A DNA stretch of 64,000 nucleotides from Mycolicibacterium stellerae (GTDB taxonomy: Bacteria > Actinomycetota > Actinomycetes > Mycobacteriales > Mycobacteriaceae), in assembly GCF_003719305.1 (NCBI RefSeq), contig NZ_RARC01000004.1, positions 62,001 to 126,000 of the forward strand, in the 5' to 3' direction. Positions 33,708 to 42,138 of this stretch are shown in pieces. The stretch's first letter is position 1. Every line of letters starts with the position of its first letter. The position numbers and the translations under genes are program-made. The notes beneath the pieces are model-generated. The model had not been told where the DNA came from, ran no database searches, and saw only the letters and a program-made list of their open reading frames with translations.

Positions 33708-34886
33708 GTGCAACTGCGGTTCGATGACGAGGTCGAGGCTTTTCGCGCGGAGTTCGTCGCCTTCCTGGACGAGCATCTGCCCGCCGAAGCCGAGGCGGCG
33801 GCGGAGCGATCGCGCTCGACGTCGCATGTGCCGGCGTGGTCGCGGCGATGGCAGCGGCTGCAGTTCGATCGCGGCTGGCTGCTGCCGGGAAACCCGCCGG
33901 AGTTCGGTGGCCGCAACGCAAGCATCCTCGAGCAGTTCGTGCACCGCGAGGAGCTGTCCCGGCGACGCATCTACCACGCGTTCAATCCGCAGGGCGTCGG
34001 CATCATCGCGGCGTCGCTGCTGTCGTTCGGCACCGATGAACAGAAGCGGCGGTGGGCGGTGCCCATCCTGCGCGCGGAGATGACGGCGTCGTTGGGCATG
34101 AGTGAACCCGGCGCGGGCTCCGACCTTGCGGGCCTGACCACCCGTGCGGTGCTGGACGGCGAAAACTTCGTCGTCAACGGCCAGAAGGTGTGGACGTCCG
34201 GCGCACACGACGCCGACGTTCTGCTCGCTTTTGTGCGCACCGATCCCGACGCGCCGAAGCACAAGGGCATCAGTGCATTGCTGATTCCCACCGAAACGGC
34301 TGGGGTGACCTGTAGGCCGTTCGCCTGCGTGTACAACCGCGATGACCTCGACTTCAACGAGGTCTTCCTGACCGATGTCGTGGTACCCGCCGAGAATCTC
34401 GTCGGCCCGCTCGGCGGCGGCTGGCGGGTGGCCAACGGGTCGCTCGGCCACGAACGCACGATGATGTGGCTGCAGTTCGCCAACCGGTTGGGGCAGACGT
34501 TGGAAAGCTATCGCCCCGTCGGCGCTTTGCAGCGCGATGAGTACGCGAGCATCGCGATGGACTACCAGGCACTGCGGCTGCTGGGATCTGCGGCGTTGGC
34601 GAAAGCCGCCCGCGGGCAGGGCGACGCCGCCGGGCTTTCGGTGCTCAAGGTGTTCGGGTCCGAAGCGGAGCAGAGTGCCTACCGACATATCTTGGAGGCG
34701 ACGGGCGCCGACGGTCTGGCCGATCCCGCGATGACCGCCCCGTACAACCCGTACAGCCCCGGCCAGTTCACCGCGGATTGGTTCACGCGCTACATCGGCA
34801 GCTTTGCGGGCACCATCGCGGGCGGTACGTCGGAGATCCAGCGCAACATCATCGCCCAGCACGTGCTGAAGCTGCCGACGCGCTGA
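33708..34886 (+). CDS. acyl-CoA dehydrogenase family protein (second FadE copy)
   Basis: 392 residues from GTG 33708, chosen by alignment with the paralogue at 9667; the ATG at 33696 overlaps the operator. Identical blocks include EAFRAEFVAFLD, RRWQRL, GW-x-x-PGNPPEFGGRNA, EMTASLGMSEPGAGSDLA, NGQKVWTSGAHDADVLL and GGTSEIQRNIIAQ, with the catalytic Glu present. Unlike its paralogue it stands alone, with a different operator and no crotonase after it. It may supply the same reaction under a different inducer, or act on a later intermediate. Its stop lies 1 nt from the convergent lipoprotein gene. Confidence 0.92.
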   Translation: MQLRFDDEVEAFRAEFVAFLDEHLPAEAEAAAERSRSTSHVPAWSRRWQRLQFDRGWLLPGNPPEFGGRNASILEQFVHREELSRRRIYHAFNPQGVGIIAASLLSFGTDEQKRRWAVPILRAEMTASLGMSEPGAGSDLAGLTTRAVLDGENFVVNGQKVWTSGAHDADVLLAFVRTDPDAPKHKGISALLIPTETAGVTCRPFACVYNRDDLDFNEVFLTDVVVPAENLVGPLGGGWRVANGSLGHERTMMWLQFANRLGQTLESYRPVGALQRDEYASIAMDYQALRLLGSAALAKAARGQGDAAGLSVLKVFGSEAEQSAYRHILEATGADGLADPAMTAPYNPYSPGQFTADWFTRYIGSFAGTIAGGTSEIQRNIIAQHVLKLPTR

Positions 34887-34887
34887 C

Positions 34888-35415
34888 TCAGACCTTCGGC
34901 AGCCAGCCGGATCCTCTGGGAGACAGCACAAAGCCGCGATCCTGTTGATCCTTGCAGGCGGTCGTTCCTCCGTCGTCCACTCCGCATGTCATGCCGTCCA
35001 CGGTGATGGTGTGGAAGGGGGGAAGTGTCTTGACCGGGTTGCCGTGCACCTTGCCGTCCTGGCCGATGGACGCGTTCGTGGCTTTCGGCGGCCGGTCGGT
35101 GCCGATGCTCTGGACGATGCCGGGCTTCGGGTCCGTCAGGGGCGGTACGCCAGGGAGGTTCTCGGCCGCGCACCCCACGGCGGGCGGAAAGGTGGCGAAT
35201 CCGCAGATGATGCCGTCGGGGGTGATGAAGTACGTTCCCGTGCTCGGCCTGCCCGGCGTGGTGGTGTCGACTTCGTAGTCCCTGACGTCGACCGCGGTCC
35301 ATCCGCTCACGTCGGGGAACGTCGGTGTGTCGGCCTGCGATTCTGCTCGGCAGCCGACGGCGACGAGCACGCTCATCATCGCGAGCACCATCGTCGTGCG
35401 GTGCAGTGGTGTCAT
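34888..35415 (-). CDS. putative lipoprotein of unknown function
   Basis: 175 residues from ATG 35415, with AGGA eight nt upstream; a GTG two codons earlier is possible. The N-terminus has a short basic region (HRTT), a hydrophobic stretch and the lipobox VAVGC, with lipidation expected at Cys22. The mature protein has TGTYFITPDGIICGFATFPPAVGCAAENLPGVPP, with paired Cys, and a second Cys pair in TCGVDDGGTTACKDQQ, suggesting disulfides in an extracytoplasmic domain. Similar secreted proteins are common in mycobacteria, but I know no function. Lies just upstream in sequence of the broken DUF4185-like gene. Confidence 0.75.
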   Translation of the reverse strand: MTPLHRTTMVLAMMSVLVAVGCRAESQADTPTFPDVSGWTAVDVRDYEVDTTTPGRPSTGTYFITPDGIICGFATFPPAVGCAAENLPGVPPLTDPKPGIVQSIGTDRPPKATNASIGQDGKVHGNPVKTLPPFHTITVDGMTCGVDDGGTTACKDQQDRGFVLSPRGSGWLPKV

Positions 35416-35470
35416 GGTCACCTGTCCTTGTTCGCGTCTGTTGGGAAGGTCGCTGGCTGTGCTGGTTGCT

Positions 35471-36493
35471 TTACTCCTGCGGAGTCACGTTGGCGATGAT
35501 CTCCTGCGTGTTGTAGGGAACGTTGGTCGTGGTGTTCCACTGGCTGGCGAAGACACGGAGGTTGTCGAGCGTCGATCCGGGAAGGATGTATCCGCCGTAG
35601 TTCTGCGGCACGAAGTTCGGCGCGGTCGGATCGCTCTGCTGCATCAGCAACGCGGGCGGCGTCGTCCCGAAGAGTTGGGGTCGCCGGCGACGCGAACTTC
35701 GACGGCGCCGGGCCCGTTGCTGCCGTTGAACCCGAAAGCACCGCCTGGCCGCCGACCTCTCGCATGCTGAGCTCGCCGAAAGTCTGGCCGGGGTCTGACA
35801 CGGCGACCGGTGCCTGTCCCGGTGTGCCCCAGTCGTTTCCGGTCCAGGGTTGCCATGCCGAACGATCGGTGACGTTGTCGGCGTCCACGCGATACATCGT
35901 GACGCCCTGGCTGCGGTCGAAGGAGTCCGCGGCGATGTAGACGTTGCCGTCGGCGGCCTCATACCCGCTGATCTGCGACGGGATGCTCGTCTGAGGCGCC
36001 CGGTACGTTCCGTCGATGGGCGCCCAGCCCAGTTCGGCGTGGTTGCCGACCTCGACCATCCACGACCCGCCTGTCGGCTTCAGGTCCCTGGTCGCCGCGA
36101 CCGGACCCAGGTTGCGCACCTCGCCAGGCGTCTTGGCAGCTGCGGCAACGCGCGCGATCGCCTGTGCCTGCGCGACCAGCGCGTCGAGATGGCTTGAGCC
36201 CGTCCGAGCTGTCGCGACCGCCTGGTTGAGGCGTTGTTCCCAACAGGGTGTCGGTTCGGCCGGTGGCGGAGATGGCCGCAGCGTTTCGGTTGGCGAAATT
36301 GCGGTACTGGTCGACGAACCGACCCGACGACTCGCCCATCTGCACGCCTGCGCCGCTGGTGTCTTGTGCGGCGTTCTGCAACACACCGGCCGACCGCTTC
36401 GGGGGCCATTGACGATTGCGGAGCCGCGCCGAACAGCGACCTGGCCCGTTGGATGCTGGCCACAGCCTGCCAACACGCCGCCTCGACCGACAT
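35471..36493 (-). pseudogene. frameshifted DUF4226/DUF4185-like gene
   Basis: Coding sense is spread over several minus-strand frames. It starts at ATG 36493 with MSVEAACWQAVASIQRARSL, then shifts near 36390 to a frame with DTSGAGVQMGESSGRFVDQ. It shifts near 36237 to NQAVATARTGSSHLDALVAQ and SQISGYEAADGNVYIAADSF, and near 35680 to the last frame (APNFVPQNYGGYILPGSTL, ending at 35471). Read through, it resembles a mycobacterial protein with an N-terminal helical DUF4226-like domain and a DUF4185-type beta-propeller. The breaks lie near short G/C runs, so sequencing error is an alternative to true decay. The window offers no complete copy for comparison. Confidence 0.6.
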
Positions 36494-36541
36494 GTATCCA
36501 ATTATCGAGCGTCGCCGGTGGCATCTCGCGCGTTTTGTCAA

Positions 36542-37519
36542 TCAGCCAACGCCGGTACGCCGGTTCTCTTTGAGATGAGCCGAACTGCGGGTCACGAACC
36601 AAGTTGCCAGCGGGCGCGCGAGGCGGATGAGTGGCACGAGCATGCCAAAGTCCTTCTTCATATCTTCCAATTGCTCGTCCAGTCCTCGTTTCTGGTACTG
36701 AAGGAGGCGCTGGCTCTCGTCGGTGTCGACCCAGTCACCGAAGAAGCGGGCAGGCGAGGTACGCAGAAAGGCATCGACTGAAATGGGGCCGATTCCGATC
36801 GCAGTCATGAGTGCGTTCGTGAAGTCGTAATAGGTCATGCGGCAGTTGGTGCCGCCCGCGACGTAGAGCGTCTTTCCGATCGACCCCTCACAGGCCACAG
36901 CGCGAGCGAATGCCGTTCCGGCGTCGGCTGGATGGAGGAACTCGAACCGTGCGTCGGGACTGAATTCGAACATTATGCTGGGGTCCTGCGCCTGCAAGTG
37001 GATTGGTGTCACAGCCGCAAGGCGCAGGATGCTCCATTGCAGCCGTGACTGCCGGATCGCTTGCTCGCACGCCACCTTTTGGCGCCCGTACTCGTCGGCC
37101 GGAGACACGGGGGTATCAACACGCAGCGGCGGCTCGCGATCCTGGACGTCGCCGAAAATGCCCACAGACGACGCAAAGACGAGCCGGTTGGCCGTGGGCG
37201 AGGCCTCAGTCAGCTCGATCAAGCTGCGCGTCGCGTCGAGGTTCACCTTGCGAGCGAGCTCGGGCGCGCGTTCCGAGTAAGGGGGGATGATGGCCGCCAG
37301 ATGGATCACTGCTTGCACGCCATCGAGTGCGTGTCGCAGCGATTCCGGACTCGTTATGTCGCCCCACACGAACCGAACACGCCCGTCGAAGCCGGATGCG
37401 AGTCGGCGCGCCCTGCGAGACTCGAGGTCGAATGCGATGACGTCGTGGCCTTCTGCGAGCAACGCCGTCAACGTGGAAAAGCCGATATTGCCCATCGCAC
37501 CTGTCAACAACACCTTCAC
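36542..37519 (-). CDS. NAD-dependent epimerase/dehydratase family protein
   Basis: 325 residues. Rossmann motif TGAMGNIGFS at residues 7-16, VIHLAAIIPPYSERAPELARKVNLDATRSL, and catalytic YGRQK near residue 145. It shares the HLAA-IPP and ARKVN-DAT blocks with the protein at 228-1304, so the two are paralogues. The C-terminus has a hydrophobic, basic helix (PLIRLARPLATWFVTRSS), suggesting membrane association. Last gene of the AveC-NorQ-NorD operon, starting 3 nt after the VWA gene stop. In that context it may modify the same small molecule as the membrane protein. Confidence 0.87.
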   Translation of the reverse strand: MKVLLTGAMGNIGFSTLTALLAEGHDVIAFDLESRRARRLASGFDGRVRFVWGDITSPESLRHALDGVQAVIHLAAIIPPYSERAPELARKVNLDATRSLIELTEASPTANRLVFASSVGIFGDVQDREPPLRVDTPVSPADEYGRQKVACEQAIRQSRLQWSILRLAAVTPIHLQAQDPSIMFEFSPDARFEFLHPADAGTAFARAVACEGSIGKTLYVAGGTNCRMTYYDFTNALMTAIGIGPISVDAFLRTSPARFFGDWVDTDESQRLLQYQKRGLDEQLEDMKKDFGMLVPLIRLARPLATWFVTRSSAHLKENRRTGVG

Positions 37520-37522
37520 AGC

Positions 37523-39229
37523 TCATCCTCGCAGTCGTATCGGCGCGGCGAGTTCCCGCAGAGAAGACATGAACAGCTCATCCATCCGCGGGCTCAACTC
37601 CGCCAGGGTCGCCGCGCTGGCATGGCTGGCGGCGCCGAAGACGCGTTCGAGGGAATCGGCCGGTGTCACGGCGCCGATGGAAAGGCAGAGGCAGGCAACG
37701 CCTTCCATGCGCAGCTCCTCCAAAGCCTTGCGAGCGTCGGCCTCGGCATACTTGCCTTCATATCCGTCGTCGTAAGGAAATCCGTCCGAAAGGACGAGCA
37801 GCAGCCGGTTCGGGGTGCCGGCCTCCCTCTTGAGAACTTCGCCGGCACCACGGATTCCGGCGCCGAGGCGGGTATAGCTCGCCGGTTCGAGCCGGTTGAG
37901 CCGCGCTCGCCCGACGGCGCCGAAACTCTGGTCGAACGTTTTGATGGCAGGCAGATGCACAGCGTGTCGACCCTGCGATCGGAATGCATAGACGGCGACG
38001 CGGTCACCAAGCTCTTCGAGTGTCACGGCCAGGGTGGCGGCCGCCCGGCGCTGGTGGTCGTGCACCATGAGGCCGTCCGAATCGGCGTCGACGGCGGACC
38101 CGGAGGCGTCGATCAGAATGAGCACGCCGAGATTGCGGGCAAGTTTGCGGCGTTCCAAGTAGACGTGTTCTGGTGCGGAATAGCCAGATTGCAGATCGAC
38201 GAACAGGTCGATGAGCGCCTCGATGTCGAGGTCGTCTCCGTCGGCGCGACCCCGCAACACCTTCGGACCGAGGCCGACGCGAGCGAGGCGGCGGCGCAGC
38301 ACGTCGTCATGTGCGACGCCGGCATCGGAGACGTCGGCTGCGACGGTCAGCGGAAAATCGATGACCCGGCACCAGTCGCGCTTGTACCTGTCGTTGAAGA
38401 CGTCCCACTCCGGAAAGAGGGTCCCGCCAACGCCTACCGCAGCACCGGGCTTGCCGCCGTCGGTGAAATGAATCCGGGTGGGCAGGGGTCGGGCATTCGG
38501 TCCGCTCTCTTGCACCCGGCGGGTGGAGCGAACGGTCATCTCGGAGCCCGCCGCGCCCTCTCCGGGGGAACGTGAACCACCGAACATCTTGCGGAAGTAA
38601 TCCGACATCGACTGGTTGTTGAACAGCGGACTCTCAAACAGTTTGAGGATCTTGCTCTGCCTGGACTTCCCGCCGTCGTCGTCCGCGTCGTCTTCCTCCG
38701 ACTCGGGCAGGTCGATGGGGTCGAACTGCAATTGGAGGTCTTTGTTGGTGGCCTTCCCGCCCGGTCCTGCGGGCGCCGTCGTCAACCGGGCAGGTTTGAT
38801 GACACCGAACCAGTCCGGCGGGTCGGCGACCGTTGCTCGGCTCTTGGCTACCAGCAGGGATTCATCGGCGGTGGCGGTGCTGGGTGGTCGGTCATTCAGG
38901 AGCGCGGCATCGACCGGAATCTGTCGGGCGAGTTCGGCGAGAACCCGCCGACCCTCGATTGCCAGGTAGCGGCGCGACAACACCGGACGTGCCCGCAGTC
39001 CCCTCGTCAATCGCGGATCAAGGCTGCCGGCGCCGAGAAGAGCGGCCTGAACCATCATCTCGCGGCGCTGCTCGTCGGCCGAACCACCGGCCGAGACGAA
39101 GATGAAGTGGCCGTCGGTGTGCGCAGGCTGGCCTGCGGACGCCTCGGCGATTTCGACGGATCTGCCCGCGACGTAGGTGGCGAGGAACCGGAACCGGTCC
39201 GGGTTGTTGGGATCGGAACCGTCGATCAT
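37523..39229 (-). CDS. NorD/CbbO-like VWA domain protein
   Basis: 568 residues. The C-terminal von Willebrand A domain starts near residue 358 with LGVLILIDASGSAVDADSDG (metal-ion site DASGS) and contains LLLVLSDGFPYDD. The N-terminal part is a long variable region with an acidic patch (LPESEEDDADDDGG) and a repeat-like helical domain, as in NorD and CbbO. With the MoxR ATPase, which overlaps by 4 nt, it makes the familiar AAA+/VWA pair that remodels or inserts metal into a target enzyme (Rubisco for CbbQO, nitric oxide reductase for NorQD). The target here is not an obvious one. Confidence 0.87.
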   Translation of the reverse strand: MIDGSDPNNPDRFRFLATYVAGRSVEIAEASAGQPAHTDGHFIFVSAGGSADEQRREMMVQAALLGAGSLDPRLTRGLRARPVLSRRYLAIEGRRVLAELARQIPVDAALLNDRPPSTATADESLLVAKSRATVADPPDWFGVIKPARLTTAPAGPGGKATNKDLQLQFDPIDLPESEEDDADDDGGKSRQSKILKLFESPLFNNQSMSDYFRKMFGGSRSPGEGAAGSEMTVRSTRRVQESGPNARPLPTRIHFTDGGKPGAAVGVGGTLFPEWDVFNDRYKRDWCRVIDFPLTVAADVSDAGVAHDDVLRRRLARVGLGPKVLRGRADGDDLDIEALIDLFVDLQSGYSAPEHVYLERRKLARNLGVLILIDASGSAVDADSDGLMVHDHQRRAAATLAVTLEELGDRVAVYAFRSQGRHAVHLPAIKTFDQSFGAVGRARLNRLEPASYTRLGAGIRGAGEVLKREAGTPNRLLLVLSDGFPYDDGYEGKYAEADARKALEELRMEGVACLCLSIGAVTPADSLERVFGAASHASAATLAELSPRMDELFMSSLRELAAPIRLRG

Positions 39230-40041
39230 GTCCGGGGCAGGACGGCGTCCACGAGTTCACCGAGTGCGCGCACCACGTCCGCGTCGTCGGAGAGCACCTG
39301 GACGACGGCCGCGTGGACGGCGCTACGCAGGTTCAGCCCTTCAGCCGCGAGGCCGCCGGCAAGAATCAACATCCGGGTGGAGGACACTTCGCGCAACGGT
39401 GAGCCATCCAGGGTTCGGATGGCGTTCGCGAGCTTGACCAACGCACGCGCGGTCTCGGCGTTGATCCCGGCTTCGTAGGCCACCACCTCTGTCTCGACCT
39501 CGGGAGACGGGTAGCCGAGCTCGATGGCGATGAAGCGCTGACGGGTCGACTCCTTGAGGTTTTTCAATACGCTCTGGTACCCGGGGTTGTAGGAGATCAC
39601 CAGCTGAAATCCAGGCGCCGCATGCAGTGTCGTGCCGAGACGGTCGACGGGCAGCTCACGGCGGTGATCGGCGAGCGGATGAATGACCACGGTGGTGTCC
39701 TGGCGTGCCTCAACGATCTCGTCCAGATAGAAGATGGCGCCCTCGCGGACGGCCCGGGTCAAGGGCCCGTCCACCCAGACTGTCTCACCGCCCTTCAGCA
39801 GGAAACGACCGACCAGATCCGCCGAAGTCATATCCTCGTGTCCCGCAACGGTAATCAGCTCCCGGCCCAGCCGGTGAGCCATGGCCTCCACGAACCGGGT
39901 CTTCCCGCATCCGGTAGGGCCTTTCAGCAGCACCGGCAGACCCCGGCGGGCTGCGGCGTGAAAGACCTCTACCTCGTCGCCGACCGCACGGTAGAAGGGT
40001 GCGTCGGAAACGGGGGTGACCACCGCAGAATTACTGTTCAC
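39226..40041 (-). CDS. MoxR/CbbQ/NorQ-type AAA+ ATPase
   Basis: 271 residues. Walker A GPTGCGKT at residues 41-48, Walker B-type IFYLDEIVEARQDTT, sensor region ISYNPGYQSVLKNLKESTRQRF, and an arginine-finger segment nearby. Strongly like NorQ/CbbQ/GvpN, hexameric ATPases that work with a VWA partner. It lies between the AveC-like membrane protein (3-nt gap upstream) and its VWA partner (4-nt overlap). No nor or cbb structural genes are present, so the activated enzyme is probably the AveC-like protein, a neighbouring oxygenase or the epimerase; this is inference. Confidence 0.92.
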   Translation of the reverse strand: MNSNSAVVTPVSDAPFYRAVGDEVEVFHAAARRGLPVLLKGPTGCGKTRFVEAMAHRLGRELITVAGHEDMTSADLVGRFLLKGGETVWVDGPLTRAVREGAIFYLDEIVEARQDTTVVIHPLADHRRELPVDRLGTTLHAAPGFQLVISYNPGYQSVLKNLKESTRQRFIAIELGYPSPEVETEVVAYEAGINAETARALVKLANAIRTLDGSPLREVSSTRMLILAGGLAAEGLNLRSAVHAAVVQVLSDDADVVRALGELVDAVLPRT

Positions 40042-40044
40042 GGT

Positions 40045-41208
40045 TTACTTGCCTCGCTCGAGCGGAACGTTTTTGGGAAGCTCTACCCCCTCGGGGAGGA
40101 CAAGCTGGCCGTCGTGATTGATGTAGCCGGAATTGGTCAGGGGCATCGGTAGCGCAGGGTCGGGGCACGGCCGATCGGTGTCTTCGCCGCAGATCCCCAT
40201 CAGGAAGTACGAGCGCTTCAGGACGTCCTCGGGCCAAGGATCTTGGTGCATGGCGAAGAACTGTGCCGGAATGTTGTAGAACACGAAGAAGAAGGCGCTG
40301 CACGCGGCGAAGATCGCCAAGAATCGGGTGGACTGCTGTTTGACGAAACCGCCTCGAACCTGGTCGAGTCCGCGCTCGACGAAGGTCCGGCCACGGTCGT
40401 CGGTGAAGTAGCGCATGCAGCAGAGGCCGGCCTGTACACCGCCCCACATGAGTCCTTCGTAGAGCGGCCACTGGTAGTAGGTGCCCGCATTGATCGACAG
40501 GGCCTGAATGGCGCCGGGGTAGGTGAACAGCCCCATCGGCATCAGGAACAGGCCCTCGATGACGAGATCGAAGAAGAAGGTCCACGCGACGACCACGCCG
40601 ATCAGGCCGATGGTGTTGATGTTCGGCCACCGCTGCTTGGTTTTACGCATGACCCAGCAGCCCAGCATCGTGCACAGCAGGACGAAGCAGTAGCCGGGGG
40701 CGTTCATCAGGAACGGTTCGGCCATCATGGCGCCCGGCTTCCCGAACGACACCCAACCCGGAATGTCCTGGACCCACGAGCCCCGGTTCCACATCCAAGT
40801 GTTGTAGGTGCTCCACGTGTTGAAGTAGTTCAGCAGTGGGTCTTGAAAGAACAACAGGCCGCAGGCGATCAGGAGCATGCCGTCGAGGGTTATTCGCCGC
40901 TCGCGACGCCACGGCCGAATGATGAACCACCAGATCGCAATTGGCAGGCCGACGATGATCACCGCTGTCCAGGTGAACAGGATCGCCTTCATGAAGGTCG
41001 GTGGTTCCGTGGGTCCCTGCGGAACCCGTTCGAAGTTGGGCCCGGTGATCCAGCGGATCCAGACGTACAGCTGGAAGGCGAGAATCGCAGCGCCGACCGC
41101 GGCCCAGATGCGCACCGCGGTGATCTTGGACTGGGGCCGCGTGCCAAGCGATGCCTCGCTCAGCGATTCTGTGAGGGCGGGCGTCTTCTTATGCGACAGA
41201 TCGCTCAC
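40045..41208 (-). CDS. AveC-like (spirocyclase family) membrane protein
   Basis: 387 residues from GTG 41208, with GAGGAG upstream. Several hydrophobic segments: about residues 31-50, 74-95 (FTWTAVIIVGLPIAIWWFII), 110-120, 165-190, 205-235 and 300-320. Conserved-looking aromatic and acidic residues occur in the loops: ACGLLFFQDPLLNYFNTWS, NAPGYCFVL and FFDLVIEGLFLMPMGLFTYPG. The pattern recalls AveC-like proteins, known from avermectin spiroketal formation, and homologues are common in mycobacteria with unknown roles. First gene of the operon, divergent from TetR 41342. Confidence 0.75.
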   Translation of the reverse strand: MSDLSHKKTPALTESLSEASLGTRPQSKITAVRIWAAVGAAILAFQLYVWIRWITGPNFERVPQGPTEPPTFMKAILFTWTAVIIVGLPIAIWWFIIRPWRRERRITLDGMLLIACGLLFFQDPLLNYFNTWSTYNTWMWNRGSWVQDIPGWVSFGKPGAMMAEPFLMNAPGYCFVLLCTMLGCWVMRKTKQRWPNINTIGLIGVVVAWTFFFDLVIEGLFLMPMGLFTYPGAIQALSINAGTYYQWPLYEGLMWGGVQAGLCCMRYFTDDRGRTFVERGLDQVRGGFVKQQSTRFLAIFAACSAFFFVFYNIPAQFFAMHQDPWPEDVLKRSYFLMGICGEDTDRPCPDPALPMPLTNSGYINHDGQLVLPEGVELPKNVPLERGK

Positions 41209-41282
41209 GACCCCGTCTCCTCTGCACTAGTCGAACGCATGACCGTCATGACTCCCCTTGAAGTGGCCGCTGCGACGAAAAC

Positions 41283-41296
41283 ATACCAGTGAGTAT
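41283..41296. promoter_or_regulatory. short inverted repeat in TetR/AveC divergent region
   Basis: ATAC-CAGTGA-GTAT, 4-bp arms with a 6-nt gap, in the 133-nt region between the divergent AveC-like operon and TetR gene. A weak candidate operator, supported only by position. The remainder of the region is less GC-rich than its flanks and shows no other repeat. Confidence 0.3.
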
Positions 41297-41341
41297 CTCG
41301 ATGACCAATAGTCCGATAAGAATCTGTGGCAATATGGCGGC

Positions 41342-41944
41342 ATGGTTGAGCCATGGACCAGGGAGCGGCGCCTCGAGCGCACCCGCTCGCTTCTCCTGGA
41401 TGCCGCCGAGGAGGTGTTCGCCGAAAGAGGTTTCATCCCAGCGACTCTGGACGATATCGCCAAGGCTGCTGGATACTCCAAGGGCGCGATCTACAAGTAC
41501 TTCACCACCAAGGAAGATCTGTTCCTGGCCGCGAGCGACCGATACTGGCGGCGCTACTTCGACAATTTCGCCGAGGTGATGTCGTCGGCGGACCATATCG
41601 GGGCGCGTGAACTCGAGGAGATCGGCGACCGTTGGCGCCAGCTGAGTCGTGATCGCGGCGCCGAGCACGCGGCATTGGGACTGGAATTCAGCCTCTATCT
41701 GCTCCGCAATCCGGAGGCGCGGGAACGGGTGGCGGCCAAGCGGTCAGAGGTTGTCGAGGCGCTGGCGAAGTTCATCGTCGAGGGTATCGATCGCCTAGGC
41801 GCGACCCTGCTGATTCCTCCGATTACCTTCGCCCACATAATCATCGCGACGACCGACGCCGTCGAGTTGGGCAGCCACTTGGACGACCTGGATCTCTATC
41901 GGCCCACCGTCGAGATGTACATATCGGCGATCAAGATGCCCTGA
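41342..41944 (+). CDS. TetR family transcriptional regulator
   Basis: 200 residues. HTH at about residues 14-60: RSLLLDAAEEVFAERGFIPATLDDIAKAAGYSKGAIYKYFTTKEDLF, a textbook TetR DNA-binding domain. The C-terminal part (RNPEARERVAAKRSEVVEALAKFI) resembles AcrR/BetI-type regulators of mycobacteria. Divergent from the AveC-like operon, which it probably represses. Also 194 nt upstream of the Rieske module B, whose promoter carries different sites, so control of that operon is less likely. Confidence 0.9.
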   Translation: MVEPWTRERRLERTRSLLLDAAEEVFAERGFIPATLDDIAKAAGYSKGAIYKYFTTKEDLFLAASDRYWRRYFDNFAEVMSSADHIGARELEEIGDRWRQLSRDRGAEHAALGLEFSLYLLRNPEARERVAAKRSEVVEALAKFIVEGIDRLGATLLIPPITFAHIIIATTDAVELGSHLDDLDLYRPTVEMYISAIKMP

Positions 41945-41985
41945 CCCCGCGCGTCACCGGGCCGAAGATCTCCCGCAAGCGGCAG

Positions 41986-42001
41986 TATCAACTACTTGCG
42001 A
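41986..42001. promoter_or_regulatory. KstR2-like palindrome, site 2
   Basis: TATCAACTACTTGCGA, 13 of 16 bases identical to TATCAAGTACTTGATA, about 137 nt upstream of the Rieske module B start. One half is perfect, the other degenerate. Shared by site and orientation logic with sites at 33681 and 45459-45494. Confidence 0.45.
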
Positions 42002-42018
42002 TTGTCGGCAAGAGCGGA

Positions 42019-42034
42019 TACCGTCGGCACGGTA
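42019..42034. promoter_or_regulatory. perfect palindrome upstream of Rieske module B
   Basis: TACCGT-CGGC-ACGGTA: 6-bp perfect arms, 4-nt centre, 17 nt downstream of the KstR2-like site and 104 nt upstream of the oxygenase start. Possibly a second operator for an unknown regulator. Found once in the window. The rest of the 194-nt intergenic region has no other evident element. Confidence 0.4.
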
Positions 42035-42138
42035 GGCCCCCGCGGATTGCGTCAAAGGGCAATGACGAGTGGCTGATTGCGACAGGCTCGAACCGCGTGC
42101 GGTACGCCTGGATCTGACCGCGTGGATAGGAGTAGGCA

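Noticed and set aside
35418-36602. Intact 394-residue gene in a single frame
   Set aside because: Only its middle third has protein-like composition; the ends make sense in other frames, so it is called a frameshifted gene.
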